A DNA stretch of 64,000 nt, taken from Mycobacterium ahvazicum. GTDB lineage: Bacteria > Actinomycetota > Actinomycetes > Mycobacteriales > Mycobacteriaceae. Under the pieces are notes generated by a model. That model made no database searches and had not been told where the DNA came from. It saw only the letters and a list, made by a program, of their open reading frames with translations. The position numbers and the translations under genes were made by a program. Shown here in pieces: positions 32,193-40,907 of the stretch. Location of the stretch: positions 868,001-932,000 of the forward strand of contig NZ_FXEG02000003.1 of NCBI RefSeq assembly GCF_900176255.2, written 5' to 3'. The first letter of the stretch is position 1. Each line of letters opens with the position of its first letter.

Positions 32193-32882
32193 GTGACAAG
32201 CTCCATCCGGTCCAGCGCGGCACCCATCGACGTCCGTCAACTGGGAACGGTCGAATACCGCACCGCCTGGCAACTACAGCGCGACCTGGCCGACACCAGG
32301 GTCGCCGAGGGCAGCGACACCCTGCTGCTGTTGGAGCACCCCGCCGTCTACACTGCCGGGCGGCGCACCGAGCCACACGAGCGACCGGTGGACGGCACTC
32401 CCGTAATAGACACCGACCGCGGCGGCAAGATCACCTGGCACGGGCCAGGGCAATTGGTCGGCTACCCGGTGATCGGACTGGCCGAGCCCCTGGATGTGGT
32501 GAATTACGTTCGGCGCCTTGAGGAATCGCTGATCAAGGTATGCCGCGATCTGGGGCTGGATGCGGGCCGCGTCGACGGCCGCTCCGGCGTCTGGCTGCCC
32601 GGCCGGCCCGCGCGCAAGATCGCCGCGATCGGTGTGCGGGTCTCCAGGGCGACCGCCCTGCACGGATTCGCGCTCAACTGCGACTGCGACCTGAACGCGT
32701 TCGAGGCCATCGTGCCCTGCGGCATCACCGACGCCGGGGTGACGTCGTTGTCCGCCGAACTCGGCCGCACCGTCACCGTCGACGAGGTTCGCGCGGCCGT
32801 CGCCGCGGCGGTGTGCGACGCCCTGGACGGGGTCTTACCGGTGGGGGCACCCGACGCCACCCGCGTAGCATCAGCAATGTGA
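32193..32882 (+). CDS. lipB: Octanoyl-[acyl-carrier protein]:protein octanoyltransferase
   Basis: Moves octanoate from ACP to the lipoyl lysine of E2 and GcvH proteins. 229 residues; the catalytic lysine/cysteine pair of LipB lies in [15 protein letters not shown] and [15 protein letters not shown], and the [17 protein letters not shown] signature is intact. GTG at 32193 (Thr-Ser-Ser-Ile-Arg follows) matches the M. tuberculosis start. The stop overlaps the lipA GTG (GTGA). Its main local substrate is probably DlaT, encoded 4 kb upstream. Confidence 0.95.
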   Translation: MTSSIRSSAAPIDVRQLGTVEYRTAWQLQRDLADTRVAEGSDTLLLLEHPAVYTAGRRTEPHERPVDGTPVIDTDRGGKITWHGPGQLVGYPVIGLAEPLDVVNYVRRLEESLIKVCRDLGLDAGRVDGRSGVWLPGRPARKIAAIGVRVSRATALHGFALNCDCDLNAFEAIVPCGITDAGVTSLSAELGRTVTVDEVRAAVAAAVCDALDGVLPVGAPDATRVASAM

Positions 32883-33817
32883 CTGTCGCTCCGGAAGGCC
32901 GCAAACTGCTGCGGCTCGAGGTGCGCAACGCGCAAACCCCGATCGAGCGCAAGCCGCCCTGGATCAAGACGCGGGCCCGGATGGGACCGGAGTACACCGA
33001 GCTCAAAAGCCTGGTCAAACGCGAAGGGCTGCACACCGTCTGCGAAGAGGCCGGCTGCCCCAACATCTTCGAATGCTGGGAGGACCGGGAAGCCACCTTC
33101 CTGATCGGCGGCGACCAGTGCACCCGCCGCTGCGACTTCTGCCAGATCGACACCGGCAAGCCCGCCGAGCTGGACCGCGACGAGCCCAGGCGCGTCGCCG
33201 AAAGCGTGCAGGCGATGGGGTTGCGCTATGCCACCGTCACCGGCGTCGCCCGCGACGACCTGCCCGACGGCGGGGCGTGGCTGTACGCCGAAACCGTGCG
33301 TGCCATCAAGGAGCTCAACCCGTCGACCGGCGTCGAGCTGTTGGTCCCCGACTTCAACGGCGAGCCCGCCCGCTTGGCGGAGGTGTTCGCGGCGCGCCCA
33401 GAAGTGTTGGCGCACAACGTCGAAACCGTCCCACGTATCTTCAAGCGGATTCGGCCGGCGTTCACCTACCAGCGCAGCCTGGGCGTGCTCACCGCGGCAC
33501 GCGAGGACGGACTGGTCACCAAGAGCAACCTGATCCTCGGCCTCGGCGAGACGCCCGACGAGGTGCGCACCGCGCTGGCCGATCTGCACGACGCCGGCTG
33601 CGACATCGTCACCATCACCCAGTACCTGCGCCCGTCGGCGCGCCACCACCCGGTCCAGCGCTGGGTGAAGCCCGCGGAGTTCGACGAGTTCGCGCAGTAC
33701 GCCGAGGGGCTGGGCTTCGCCGGGGTGCTGGCCGGGCCGCTGGTGCGATCGTCGTATCGGGCCGGCCGGCTCTACGAGCAGGTGGTACGCAGCCGCGCCT
33801 CCGACGCCCTGGGGTAA
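32879..33817 (+). CDS. lipA: Lipoyl synthase (radical SAM)
   Basis: Inserts two sulfur atoms into protein-bound octanoyl groups. Both iron-sulfur sites are visible: the auxiliary cluster cysteines in [12 protein letters not shown] and the radical SAM motif CTRRCDFC. The C-terminal conserved RSSYRAG serine ligand is also present. 312 residues from the GTG at 32879, which overlaps the lipB stop by 4 bases, so the pair is translationally coupled. About 40 bp separates it from the DUF4191 gene. Confidence 0.96.
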   Translation: MTVAPEGRKLLRLEVRNAQTPIERKPPWIKTRARMGPEYTELKSLVKREGLHTVCEEAGCPNIFECWEDREATFLIGGDQCTRRCDFCQIDTGKPAELDRDEPRRVAESVQAMGLRYATVTGVARDDLPDGGAWLYAETVRAIKELNPSTGVELLVPDFNGEPARLAEVFAARPEVLAHNVETVPRIFKRIRPAFTYQRSLGVLTAAREDGLVTKSNLILGLGETPDEVRTALADLHDAGCDIVTITQYLRPSARHHPVQRWVKPAEFDEFAQYAEGLGFAGVLAGPLVRSSYRAGRLYEQVVRSRASDALG

Positions 33818-33860
33818 CTCGAGGCCATCACGGGCGTGGCGCCTCGTATCCTTGGTGATT

Positions 33861-34613
33861 ATGGCTAAACCCCGCACCACCGCCGAGAACAAAGCCGCCC
33901 GGGCAGCGGCGGCCGCCGAACGCAAGGCCGCGGCCAAGGAGCGCCGCGGTCAGCTGTGGCAGGCGTTCAACGTGCAGCGCAAGCAGGACAAGCGCCTGCT
34001 CCCCTACATGATCGGCGCCTTCGTCCTGATCGTGGCCGTCTCGACGACGGTCGGTGTGCTGGTCGGCGGGTTCACCATGTTCACCCTGATCCCGCTCGGC
34101 GTGGTGCTGGGCGCGCTGGTGGCGTTCATCATCTTCGGGCGCCGGGCCCAGAAATCGATCTACCGCCAGGCCGAGGGGCAAACCGGTGCGGCGGCCTGGG
34201 TGCTGGACAACCTGCGCGGCAAGTGGCGGGTCACGCCGGGGGTGGCCGCGACCGGCCACTTCGACGCGGTGCACCGGGTGCTCGGCCGGCCGGGCGTCAT
34301 CTTGGTCGGCGAAGGGGCAACGGGCCGCGTCAAACCGCTTCTGGCGCAAGAGAAGAAGCGCACCGCGCGACTGGTCGGCGACGTCCCGATCTACGACATC
34401 GTCGTCGGCAACGGCGAGGGCGAGGTACCGCTGTCCAAGCTGGAGCGTCACCTGACCAAGCTGCCGGCCAACATCAGCGTCAAGCAGATGGACACCCTGG
34501 AGTCGCGGCTGACTGCGCTCGGGTCGCGGGCCGGGGCCGCCGTGATGCCGAAGGGGCCGCTGCCGGGCGCCGGCAAAATGCGCGGCGTACAGCGGACGGT
34601 GCGCCGCAAGTAG
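33861..34613 (+). CDS. DUF4191 membrane protein (Rv2219 type)
   Basis: 250 residues, the Rv2219 length. A very basic alanine-rich N-terminus (TTAENKAARAAAAAERKAAA) precedes two adjacent membrane helices (about 50-70 and 75-95), then a soluble domain with VILVGEGATGRVKPLLAQEKKR and PIYDIVVGNGEGEVPL. Start ATG at 33861. Function unknown. It is downstream of lipA in the same direction and probably cotranscribed. Confidence 0.87.
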   Translation: MAKPRTTAENKAARAAAAAERKAAAKERRGQLWQAFNVQRKQDKRLLPYMIGAFVLIVAVSTTVGVLVGGFTMFTLIPLGVVLGALVAFIIFGRRAQKSIYRQAEGQTGAAAWVLDNLRGKWRVTPGVAATGHFDAVHRVLGRPGVILVGEGATGRVKPLLAQEKKRTARLVGDVPIYDIVVGNGEGEVPLSKLERHLTKLPANISVKQMDTLESRLTALGSRAGAAVMPKGPLPGAGKMRGVQRTVRRK

Positions 34614-34619
34614 GCGCGT

Positions 34620-35036
34620 CTAACGCCGGACGACGGCGGTGTTGGTCACCCGGTCCTGAATGCCCCGCCCGTCCCAGTCGGTGAACAACGCCGGCACCAC
34701 CAGGGCGACCAGCAGCCCGCGCGCCGCCACGCGGCCCACACCCAGGCGTCCGTCCAACGCGGTCACCCGAAGGCCGAGCGCCAGCTGACCCGGGGTGAAC
34801 CCGTACAGCCGCACCGCCACCACACCGAGCAGAAACCAGATCACCAACACCGCCGTCGACAACATCCGTTCGGAGAACATGCCGAACGCCATCGCCAGCG
34901 CCGCCAGACCGTATGCGATCAGCCAGTCGACCATCAATGCGGCCAGCCGGCGTCCCATCGACGCCAATGCGCCCGGGCCGCTCTTCGGCAAGCCGAGCGT
35001 CTCGCCGGGATACGCCGGGCGCGACTCCGGCATCAT
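34620..35036 (-). CDS. RDD family membrane protein (Rv2219A type)
   Basis: 138 residues with three membrane helices (starting at about 33, 57 and 107) and the RDD pattern: the Arg and Asp in MGRRLAALMVDWLIAYG and GFTPGQLALGLRVTALDG. Two ATGs in tandem (35036 and 35033) are the plausible starts. The first overlaps the stop of a 30-residue upstream frame as ATGA. An in-frame extension to 35258 would run through the glnA1 promoter region and is rejected. Role unknown; RDD proteins are sometimes ion exchangers. Confidence 0.8.
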   Translation of the reverse strand: MMPESRPAYPGETLGLPKSGPGALASMGRRLAALMVDWLIAYGLAALAMAFGMFSERMLSTAVLVIWFLLGVVAVRLYGFTPGQLALGLRVTALDGRLGVGRVAARGLLVALVVPALFTDWDGRGIQDRVTNTAVVRR

Positions 35037-35125
35037 CGCCCGTTCGTCGGGTCGGAGCCGGCCGCCGACGGCAGGGACGGGTTGCTGCGCCCGCGCGGCC
35101 GACCAGATACGATTTTGCGGTCCAT
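35033..35125 (-). CDS. Possible 30-residue leader peptide overlapping the RDD gene start
   Basis: ATG at 35125 opens a frame of 30 residues, basic and proline/serine-rich (starts MDRKIVSGRPRGRSNPSLP), ending with TGA that overlaps the RDD gene's ATG (ATGA). This geometry is that of a translationally coupled leader. No ribosome site or family supports it strongly. It could instead be the true N-terminus of the RDD protein if a frameshift exists here. Confidence 0.3.
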   Translation of the reverse strand: MDRKIVSGRPRGRSNPSLPSAAGSDPTNGR

Positions 35126-35182
35126 GGGCCTCACAATAGAACCCGCCGTTGCTCCACTCCGATCTGTGGGACGCGTGGTCAC

Positions 35183-35198
35183 GTAACCTCCGCGCAAC
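35183..35198. promoter_or_regulatory. GlnR-type box upstream of glnA1
   Basis: GTAAC, six bases, then GCAAC. This fits the actinobacterial GlnR consensus recalled as gTnAC-n6-GnAAC. It ends 71 bp before the glnA1 GTG, a suitable position for nitrogen control of glnA1. The RDD gene and its possible leader diverge from the same region. The match is by eye. Confidence 0.5.
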
Positions 35199-35269
35199 AC
35201 GGGGTTGATGGGCGGGCAACATCACCTTCATAGCGTCAGGCCGCGGATTACCAAGCAAAGGAGCAATCA

Positions 35270-36706
35270 GTGACGGAAAAGACGCAGGATGACGTCTTCA
35301 AACTCGCCAAAGACGAAAACGTCGAATTTGTCGACGTCCGGTTCTGTGACCTGCCCGGCATCATGCAGCACTTCACGATTCCGATTTCGTTCTTCGACGA
35401 AAGCATCTTCGAAGACGGCTTGGCCTTCGACGGCTCGTCGATTCGCGGCTTCCAGTCGATCCACGAGTCGGACATGTTGCTCCTGCCCGACCCCGCGACC
35501 GCGCAGATCGACCTGTTCACCGAACACAAGACGCTGAACCTCAACTTCTTCGTGCACGACCCCTTCACCCTGGAGGCGTACTCGCGCGACCCGCGCAACG
35601 TCGCCCGCAAGGCGGAGAACTACCTGATCAGCACCGGTGTCGCCGACACGGCCTACTTCGGCGCCGAGGCCGAGTTCTACATCTTCGACTCGGTGAGCTT
35701 CGACTCGCGCACCAACGGCTCGTTCTACGAGGTGGACGCGATCTCCGGCTGGTGGAACACCGGCGAGCCCAGCGAGAACGACGGTTCGCCCAACCGCGGC
35801 TACAAGGTGCGCCCCAAGGGTGGGTACTTCCCGGTGGCCCCCGTCGACCACTACGTCGATCTGCGCGCCGAGATGCTGTCGAACCTGATCAAGGCCGGCT
35901 TCAGCCTGGAGAAGGGCCACCACGAGGTGGGCACCGGCGGTCAGGCCGAGATCAACTACAAGTTCAACACGCTGCTGCACGCGGCCGACGACATGCAGTT
36001 GTACAAGTACATCGTCAAGAACACCGCCTGGCAGAACGGCAAGACCGTCACCTTCATGCCCAAGCCGCTGTTCGGTGACAACGGCTCCGGCATGCACACT
36101 CACCAGTCACTGTGGAAGGACGGCAGCCCGTTGATGTACGACGAGACCGGCTACGCCGGCCTGTCGGACACCGCGCGCCACTACATCGGCGGACTGCTGC
36201 ACCACGCGCCGTCGCTGCTGGCGTTCACCAACCCGACGGTGAACTCCTACAAGCGGCTGGTGCCCGGCTACGAAGCGCCGATCAACCTGGTCTACAGCCA
36301 GCGCAACCGGTCGGCGTGTGTGCGTATCCCGATCACCGGCAGCAACCCGAAGGCCAAGCGCCTGGAGTTCCGTTGCCCCGACTCGTCGGGCAACCCGTAC
36401 CTGGCATTCGCCGCCATGCTGATGGCCGGCCTGGACGGCATCAAGAACAAGATCGAGCCGCAGGCGCCGGTCGACAAGGACCTCTACGAGCTGCCGCCCG
36501 AAGAGGCCGCCAACATCCCGCAGGCGCCAACCCAGCTGTCCGCGGTGATCGACCGGCTGGAAGAGGACCACGAATACCTCACCGAGGGAGGCGTTTTCAC
36601 GCCCGACCTGATCGAGACGTGGATCAACTTCAAGCGCGAGAACGAGATTCTGCCGGTCCAGATCCGGCCGCACCCCTACGAGTTCGCGCTGTACTACGAC
36701 GTCTGA
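35270..36706 (+). CDS. glnA1: Glutamine synthetase type I (adenylylated form)
   Basis: Main ammonium-assimilating enzyme, 478 residues from GTG at 35270 with a strong AAAGGAG site (35257-35263). The type I signatures are intact: [16 protein letters not shown], the ATP-binding [16 protein letters not shown], and the adenylylation tyrosine in DLYELPPEE. The last makes it the expected substrate of GlnE, encoded 5 kb downstream. In pathogenic mycobacteria GlnA1 is also secreted and feeds poly-glutamate/glutamine wall material (literature recalled). A perfect 15-bp hairpin follows its stop. Confidence 0.97.
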   Translation: MTEKTQDDVFKLAKDENVEFVDVRFCDLPGIMQHFTIPISFFDESIFEDGLAFDGSSIRGFQSIHESDMLLLPDPATAQIDLFTEHKTLNLNFFVHDPFTLEAYSRDPRNVARKAENYLISTGVADTAYFGAEAEFYIFDSVSFDSRTNGSFYEVDAISGWWNTGEPSENDGSPNRGYKVRPKGGYFPVAPVDHYVDLRAEMLSNLIKAGFSLEKGHHEVGTGGQAEINYKFNTLLHAADDMQLYKYIVKNTAWQNGKTVTFMPKPLFGDNGSGMHTHQSLWKDGSPLMYDETGYAGLSDTARHYIGGLLHHAPSLLAFTNPTVNSYKRLVPGYEAPINLVYSQRNRSACVRIPITGSNPKAKRLEFRCPDSSGNPYLAFAAMLMAGLDGIKNKIEPQAPVDKDLYELPPEEAANIPQAPTQLSAVIDRLEEDHEYLTEGGVFTPDLIETWINFKRENEILPVQIRPHPYEFALYYDV

Positions 36707-36715
36707 GTCGGCTTA

Positions 36716-36757
36716 ACGACAACACCCGCGTGGCAATCGCCGCGCGGGTGTTGTCGT
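36716..36757 (+). terminator. Strong hairpin terminator after glnA1
   Basis: A perfect 15-bp stem, left arm 36716-36730 (ACGACAACACCCGCG), right arm 36743-36757, with a 12-base loop, begins 10 bases after the glnA1 stop. It could also serve the convergent secreted-protein gene that ends at 36767. Confidence 0.75.
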
Positions 36758-36766
36758 CGATGCGGG

Positions 36767-37414
36767 TCAATTCCTGCCGATGCCGCCTCGTCGCCCGGGA
36801 CGGGCGCCGGGACCGGGACCCCCGCCGCCCGGGCCGGCGCCCGCACCGGGACCCGAGCCCACCCGCCCCTGGCCGGGACCGGCGCTGGGGCCAGCGCCGG
36901 GACCGGGGCCGTCGCCGGCGAGGGGGCCCGAGCCGGGACCATTGCCCGCGAGCGGACCGGAGCCATCGGGAGCCTGCCGCGACGGGGCCGGCGCCGCGGG
37001 TTGCGGAGAGGCCTCGGCCGCCTCGGCCGGTGGCGGAGCGCCTTTCGGTGTCTGAGTCGCGGGCGCGGCCTGCTGCTGTGTCGCCTGCTGCTGTTGCGGT
37101 TGCCCCTGCGGCTGCTGGGCCTGCGTCGTCGCCTGCTGTTGAGTGGCCTGCCCTTCGGGTTGACCACCCTTTTGGGTCGGCTCAGCGGCCGGCGGCGGAG
37201 CTGACTGCGCGGTAACCGGCGGCGCGGTGCCGGTCGCAGGCGGCGGATTCTTCGTGACCGGATCGGCCGGGAACGGCGCCGGGGCCGCGGGTGCGATGGC
37301 TTGCGCGGTCCCGTCGGCAGACACGATGGGTGCCACCGTGATCAAACCCGCGGCCAATACGGACCCAGCGGCCAACCCGAGGCCGACGGTGCGACAACGC
37401 GACGCGTGACTCAT
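36767..37414 (-). CDS. Secreted low-complexity Pro/Gln/Gly-rich protein
   Basis: 215 residues from ATG at 37414. A clear signal peptide (CRTVGLGLAAGSVLAAGLITV, then APIVSADG) is followed by a proline/alanine segment, a glutamine-rich segment (QQPQGQPQQQQATQQQ) and a glycine/proline tail with repeated SGPLAG(N/D)GPG units, ending in RPGRRGGIGRN. No cysteine lies in the mature part and no enzyme domain is seen, so it is probably disordered and exported to the envelope. An in-frame extension to 37480 is rejected because it precedes the signal. Not present at this place in M. tuberculosis. Confidence 0.65.
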   Translation of the reverse strand: MSHASRCRTVGLGLAAGSVLAAGLITVAPIVSADGTAQAIAPAAPAPFPADPVTKNPPPATGTAPPVTAQSAPPPAAEPTQKGGQPEGQATQQQATTQAQQPQGQPQQQQATQQQAAPATQTPKGAPPPAEAAEASPQPAAPAPSRQAPDGSGPLAGNGPGSGPLAGDGPGPGAGPSAGPGQGRVGSGPGAGAGPGGGGPGPGARPGRRGGIGRN

Positions 37415-37552
37415 GTGCGATCCTTCGCTGTATGTTTTGCGCGAAAACGTATCTCGCACAACAAAACCAGGCAGCGACATCGCGGAGTTTTCGACAGTTG
37501 GTAATCGCCCGTTCGCTAACGTCGCGGGCGGATCCCGCCGCAGGCCGCCGGC

Positions 37553-38164
37553 CTACTCGTATCCGGGGCGACCGAGCGTCACAGCAAGTTGCCGGAGCAA
37601 CGCGGTCCGGAACCGGTCGGCCGAGGGGCTGGGAAACCGCAGCACCCGCGGAATCATGGCGCCGACGATCGTGGCGAACAGCAGATCCACGACGTCGTCC
37701 GCGGCGATCGAAGGCGTGAAGACGCCGGCGTCGCGGCCCTCGATCACCGTGCGCAGAAACGGCGCCCGGTAACGGGCCCAGCCCTCTTCGCCGTAGTCCC
37801 GCAACTCCCCGTCGCGGATGCCCGAGCGCCAGAACTCGATCAGCATCTGGTGGTTGCGCAGCGGCGTATTGAGGTTGCGGTCGATCATCGCGACCAGGCG
37901 GTTCCACGGGTCGTTCTCGGCGTCGGCCACGGCCTCGAGCGCGGCCACCTCGACTTCAGTCGCATGCCGCATCGCCTCGATCAGCATGTCCTCGCGCGAG
38001 CCGAAGTAGTTCTGCAGCGTGCTGATCGCCGTACCGCTGGCCTGCGCGACATCGGCGAACCGGGCATTTTCGTACCCTCGATCCGCCAGCACCCCGGCCG
38101 CGGCTTCGACGGCCGCGGTCCGGCGTGCACCCCCGGCCCGGCGTGTTCGACGTTCGACAGCCAT
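37553..38164 (-). CDS. TetR family transcriptional regulator
   Basis: 203 residues. The N-terminal helix-turn-helix is seen in RFADVAQASGTAISTLQNYFGSRE at about 36-60; the rest is a helical ligand-binding domain. A GGTA-N6-TACC palindrome sits 9-22 bases upstream of its ATG, and another is found upstream of the adjacent flavin oxidase gene. Together these suggest autoregulation and control of the oxidase. It is 54 bp downstream of that oxidase gene and in the same direction. Confidence 0.88.
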   Translation of the reverse strand: MAVERRTRRAGGARRTAAVEAAAGVLADRGYENARFADVAQASGTAISTLQNYFGSREDMLIEAMRHATEVEVAALEAVADAENDPWNRLVAMIDRNLNTPLRNHQMLIEFWRSGIRDGELRDYGEEGWARYRAPFLRTVIEGRDAGVFTPSIAADDVVDLLFATIVGAMIPRVLRFPSPSADRFRTALLRQLAVTLGRPGYE

Positions 38165-38172
38165 TTTTGTAT

Positions 38173-38186
38173 GGTACGGAAATACC
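38173..38186. promoter_or_regulatory. Candidate TetR operator (GGTA-N6-TACC) at its own gene
   Basis: GGTACGGAAATACC lies directly upstream of the TetR start codon. It shares the arms GGTA and TACC and the same 6-base spacing with the site at 39655-39668. The assignment to this regulator is inferred from position and recurrence. Confidence 0.5.
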
Positions 38187-38218
38187 GGGTCCGGGCAAGC
38201 CAGGGGTCCCGGCGCGCC

Positions 38219-39616
38219 CTAGGCGGCGGAACGCGGCGGGATGTTGTGGTTGAGCCGGAATCTGTTGTACGGGTCGTAGCGCTGTTTGACCGTCTGCAAT
38301 TTGTCGTAGACCTCGGGCTCATAGACCCGCCTGATCCGCCCCCCGGATACGTCGGCCGGTCCGACGAAGCTTGGGTTGGTCATCTCGTGCAGCCAGGGCC
38401 GCAGTGCCGCAAGGAGTTCACGGCCCGAGTCACGGTAGGCCGCGACGTCTTGTCCCGGCGGCACTACGGTAAGACCGAACATCGCATACGCGGCGTCACG
38501 GGCTCCTACCGCGTTGGGGAACGGCGCCGGCCTGCTGAAAGCTCCTTGCAAATGCCGGATATCGACGATGTTGATCGTGCTGCCGGAATCGGGCCCAACC
38601 GTGTCGACGATTGCCTTGACGGTCTCGTCGGTCAGTTCTCGAAGCAGTCCGAAATGCTCGACCGCGGGCGCGGGATCGGTCGGGTCGTTGCTGATGGTGG
38701 CGAACTGGGTGTATGGGATGCTGGCCACGGTGTCCGCTAGCGTAGGCGCCGCCGCGCGCAGCGGGTCGATCAGCTTCGAGCCAATCTCGGCTTCGCCGAC
38801 GTACGACACTCGTACCGCTATGGTCAAGTGCCCCTGCATGAATGGCGGTACGCCGGGCAACGGGGGCAGGTTCAGCACTGCGAATGATGTCGTCAACTCG
38901 TCGGGCGCGGACGCGGTGAGTTCTCGGTACGCCTGCAGTACCTGCCGGATGTGCTCACCGGAGTAGAAGAGTGCACCGGCATACAACTGTGTCACCGGGA
39001 AGAGCGCGAATTTCATCGCCACCACCACGCCGAAATTGCTCTTGCCGCCAAGTAAGGCACCGAACAAATCGGATTCGGATTCTGCTGACACACAGCGTAG
39101 TTGGCCATCAGCGGTCACCACGTCGATGGCACTGACATGATCGGCGGCCCACCCGTACTTACGGCCCATCGTCGAGCTTGCCCCGCCGCTGAGTGTGTAG
39201 CCGACAACGCCGACGCCGGGTGAGGAGCCTGGCAGCGGAGCCAGCCCGTGCAACGCGGCGGCGTCGACCAGCTGACCGAAGCGAACCCCGGCATCGACTC
39301 TTGCACAATGCTTTTCGGGGTCGATGACGAGGTCGGACATTCGTCCCAGGGTGATCATCAACGTGTCGTCCGAGGCGGCCACGCTCGGCCCGTGGCCGGT
39401 GTTGAGAACGGCGATGTTCAAGCCGTGCCGCGCTGCGAACATTACCGCCTCGGATACGTCCGCGGCGTTGCCGGCGCCGACGACGAGCGCGGGCCGGTGC
39501 CGCACCGCCATATTGAACACCGCCACCTCGTCGTCGTAGCCCACATCGTCAGCGGTGAAGACCGGTCCCCGCAAGGCGCCCCGAAGTTCTGGAACACCGT
39601 CCCGCCATGATGCCAT
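38219..39616 (-). CDS. BBE-type FAD-linked oxidoreductase
   Basis: 465 residues with the PCMH-type FAD domain (RPALVVGAGNAADVSEAVMFA), the flavin-linking histidine in VLNTGHGPSVA, and GVGVVGYTLSGGASSTMGRKYG. The C-terminal berberine-bridge segment YDPYNRFRLNHNIPP is present. The second flavin-linking cysteine of bicovalent members appears replaced (GSSPGVG), so attachment is probably through the histidine only. ATG at 39616 follows AAAGGGG. Substrate unknown (sugars, alkaloid-like or polyketide alcohols in relatives). Likely controlled by the downstream TetR. Confidence 0.85.
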   Translation of the reverse strand: MASWRDGVPELRGALRGPVFTADDVGYDDEVAVFNMAVRHRPALVVGAGNAADVSEAVMFAARHGLNIAVLNTGHGPSVAASDDTLMITLGRMSDLVIDPEKHCARVDAGVRFGQLVDAAALHGLAPLPGSSPGVGVVGYTLSGGASSTMGRKYGWAADHVSAIDVVTADGQLRCVSAESESDLFGALLGGKSNFGVVVAMKFALFPVTQLYAGALFYSGEHIRQVLQAYRELTASAPDELTTSFAVLNLPPLPGVPPFMQGHLTIAVRVSYVGEAEIGSKLIDPLRAAAPTLADTVASIPYTQFATISNDPTDPAPAVEHFGLLRELTDETVKAIVDTVGPDSGSTINIVDIRHLQGAFSRPAPFPNAVGARDAAYAMFGLTVVPPGQDVAAYRDSGRELLAALRPWLHEMTNPSFVGPADVSGGRIRRVYEPEVYDKLQTVKQRYDPYNRFRLNHNIPPRSAA

Positions 39617-39641
39617 CGCCGCCCCTTTCGCTGGCACTTCC

Positions 39642-39668
39642 GGTATTAAAATACGGTATCACGATACC
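39642..39668. promoter_or_regulatory. Tandem candidate TetR operators upstream of the flavin oxidase gene
   Basis: A perfect GGTA-N6-TACC site (39655-39668), itself inside the longer palindrome CGGTATC-AC-GATACCG (39654-39669), abuts a near-copy at 39642-39655 (GGTA-N6-TACG). It lies 26-52 bp upstream of the oxidase ATG, where a promoter is expected. The perfect site shares its motif with the one at the TetR gene's own start. Confidence 0.55.
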
Positions 39669-39791
39669 GATAATCTTGGCCGATGTGTGCGAGAGGCCGC
39701 CCGGACGGCCGGCGGGTGCCGTTGTCGTGGTTGGCCGGCCACGCGCACGCGTCGATGCCGGTCGTGCTTCGCTCCCCTTCAGGCCTGAGGT

Positions 39792-40043
39792 CTAACGAGC
39801 CGGCCTGACACCCAAGATCCCGCGAGATGCGCCTGCGGGCTGCCCGTCGGCCATGTCGACAACCTCGAGCCAACTTCCGGGAGCGATGTAGTGGCGCTTG
39901 ACGTCCTCACGATACATGTCGATGACCAACACGCCCGCATCCGTGACTTGGTACTTGTCGAATGCGCCATAGTCGCGCGGTTCGCCGTTGCTGAACACCA
40001 CCGTGAAAGGCATGCGTTCGAGTATGGCCGCGACCGAACTCAC
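39792..40043 (-). CDS. Small hypothetical protein downstream of F420-type oxidoreductase
   Basis: Encodes 83 residues from a GTG at 40043, or 73 from an ATG at 40013 (PFTVVFSNGEPRDYGAFDKY follows). It is soluble, acidic and hydrophobic in alternation (DAGVLVIDMYREDVKRHYIAPGSWLEVVD), suggesting a small beta barrel. No known family is recognised. It starts 3 bases after the stop of the LLM-family gene and appears to be the last member of the glnE-thioesterase-LLM transcript. Confidence 0.6.
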   Translation of the reverse strand: MSSVAAILERMPFTVVFSNGEPRDYGAFDKYQVTDAGVLVIDMYREDVKRHYIAPGSWLEVVDMADGQPAGASRGILGVRPAR

Positions 40044-40046
40044 CGT

Positions 40047-40907
40047 CTAGCCGTCGAGCGCGAGATCCTTGCGGAAGCGCTGCAGGCCGTCGATCTTGTC
40101 GTCGAGCGTCGCCTCGGGTCCGGAGTAGAACATCCACGGCATCGTGATGATGCCGGTGATACCGGCATCCGCGACGCGTTGGTAGTCGGCGGTGGTGAAG
40201 GCGTCGGTCAGCGGCGTGAGAATGGTGAAATCGCGCATCGTCAAACCATTTTGGGCGCGCAGTTCGCGCAGCTTCCCGACCGCCTCGATGGCATGCTCGG
40301 TCTTGATCAGGTCGCCGATCCAACCGTCGTTGCGCGCGGCCCGGCGCAATGCGGCATCGCTGAGCCCGCCGACGTAGACGGGTATCGACGGCGGAGTCGG
40401 CTGCATCTCCAGACGCGGCGTCTGGTAGAACTCGCCGTCGAACTCCGTCCAGCCCGGCGACCACAGCGCGCGCATCAATTCGATCATCTCGTCGGTGCGC
40501 TTGCCGCGGCGGTCGAATTGTTCGCCCATCAGCGCGAATTCCTCACGGCACCAGCCGACTCCGATGCCGAGCTCGAGGCGCCCCGACGCCAAGACAGCCG
40601 CGGTGCCAATGGCTTTGGCCGCCGAGTACGGATTGCGCATCGCGGGGATGTAGACCGTGGTAACGAACCGCAGCCGGGTGGTGACCTGGGCCAGCGCGCC
40701 GGCCAGCACCCAGGGGTCCAGCCAATCCGTAAACGGCTGCCAGCGCCGTTGCCCGTCTTTGGTGTACGGGTACGGCGTCTCGAGGGTCTCCAGGTTCACC
40801 ACATGGTCGGGTATACCGATACCGTCGTAGCCGAGTTCGTCGGCGGCCTTGGCGATCTCGACGATCTCCCGGGTGTTCAAAAACGCACTGCTGACGTAGA
40901 ACTTCAT
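40047..40907 (-). CDS. LLM class, probably F420-dependent oxidoreductase
   Basis: 286-residue luciferase-like monooxygenase family protein with a TIM-barrel pattern (AKAADELGYDGIGIPDHV, RLRFVTTVYIPAMRNP, RLELGIGVGWCREEF, TEFDGEFYQTP). Many mycobacterial members use cofactor F420; this is family knowledge, not visible directly. ATG at 40907 overlaps the thioesterase stop (ATGA). Substrate unknown. It belongs to the accessory operon behind glnE, absent at this site in M. tuberculosis. Confidence 0.87.
   Translation of the reverse strand: MKFYVSSAFLNTREIVEIAKAADELGYDGIGIPDHVVNLETLETPYPYTKDGQRRWQPFTDWLDPWVLAGALAQVTTRLRFVTTVYIPAMRNPYSAAKAIGTAAVLASGRLELGIGVGWCREEFALMGEQFDRRGKRTDEMIELMRALWSPGWTEFDGEFYQTPRLEMQPTPPSIPVYVGGLSDAALRRAARNDGWIGDLIKTEHAIEAVGKLRELRAQNGLTMRDFTILTPLTDAFTTADYQRVADAGITGIITMPWMFYSGPEATLDDKIDGLQRFRKDLALDG

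Noticed and set aside
36780-37204. Plus-strand proline- and leucine-rich frames
   Set aside because: They mirror the repeat-rich secreted protein gene on the other strand, which has a proper signal peptide.
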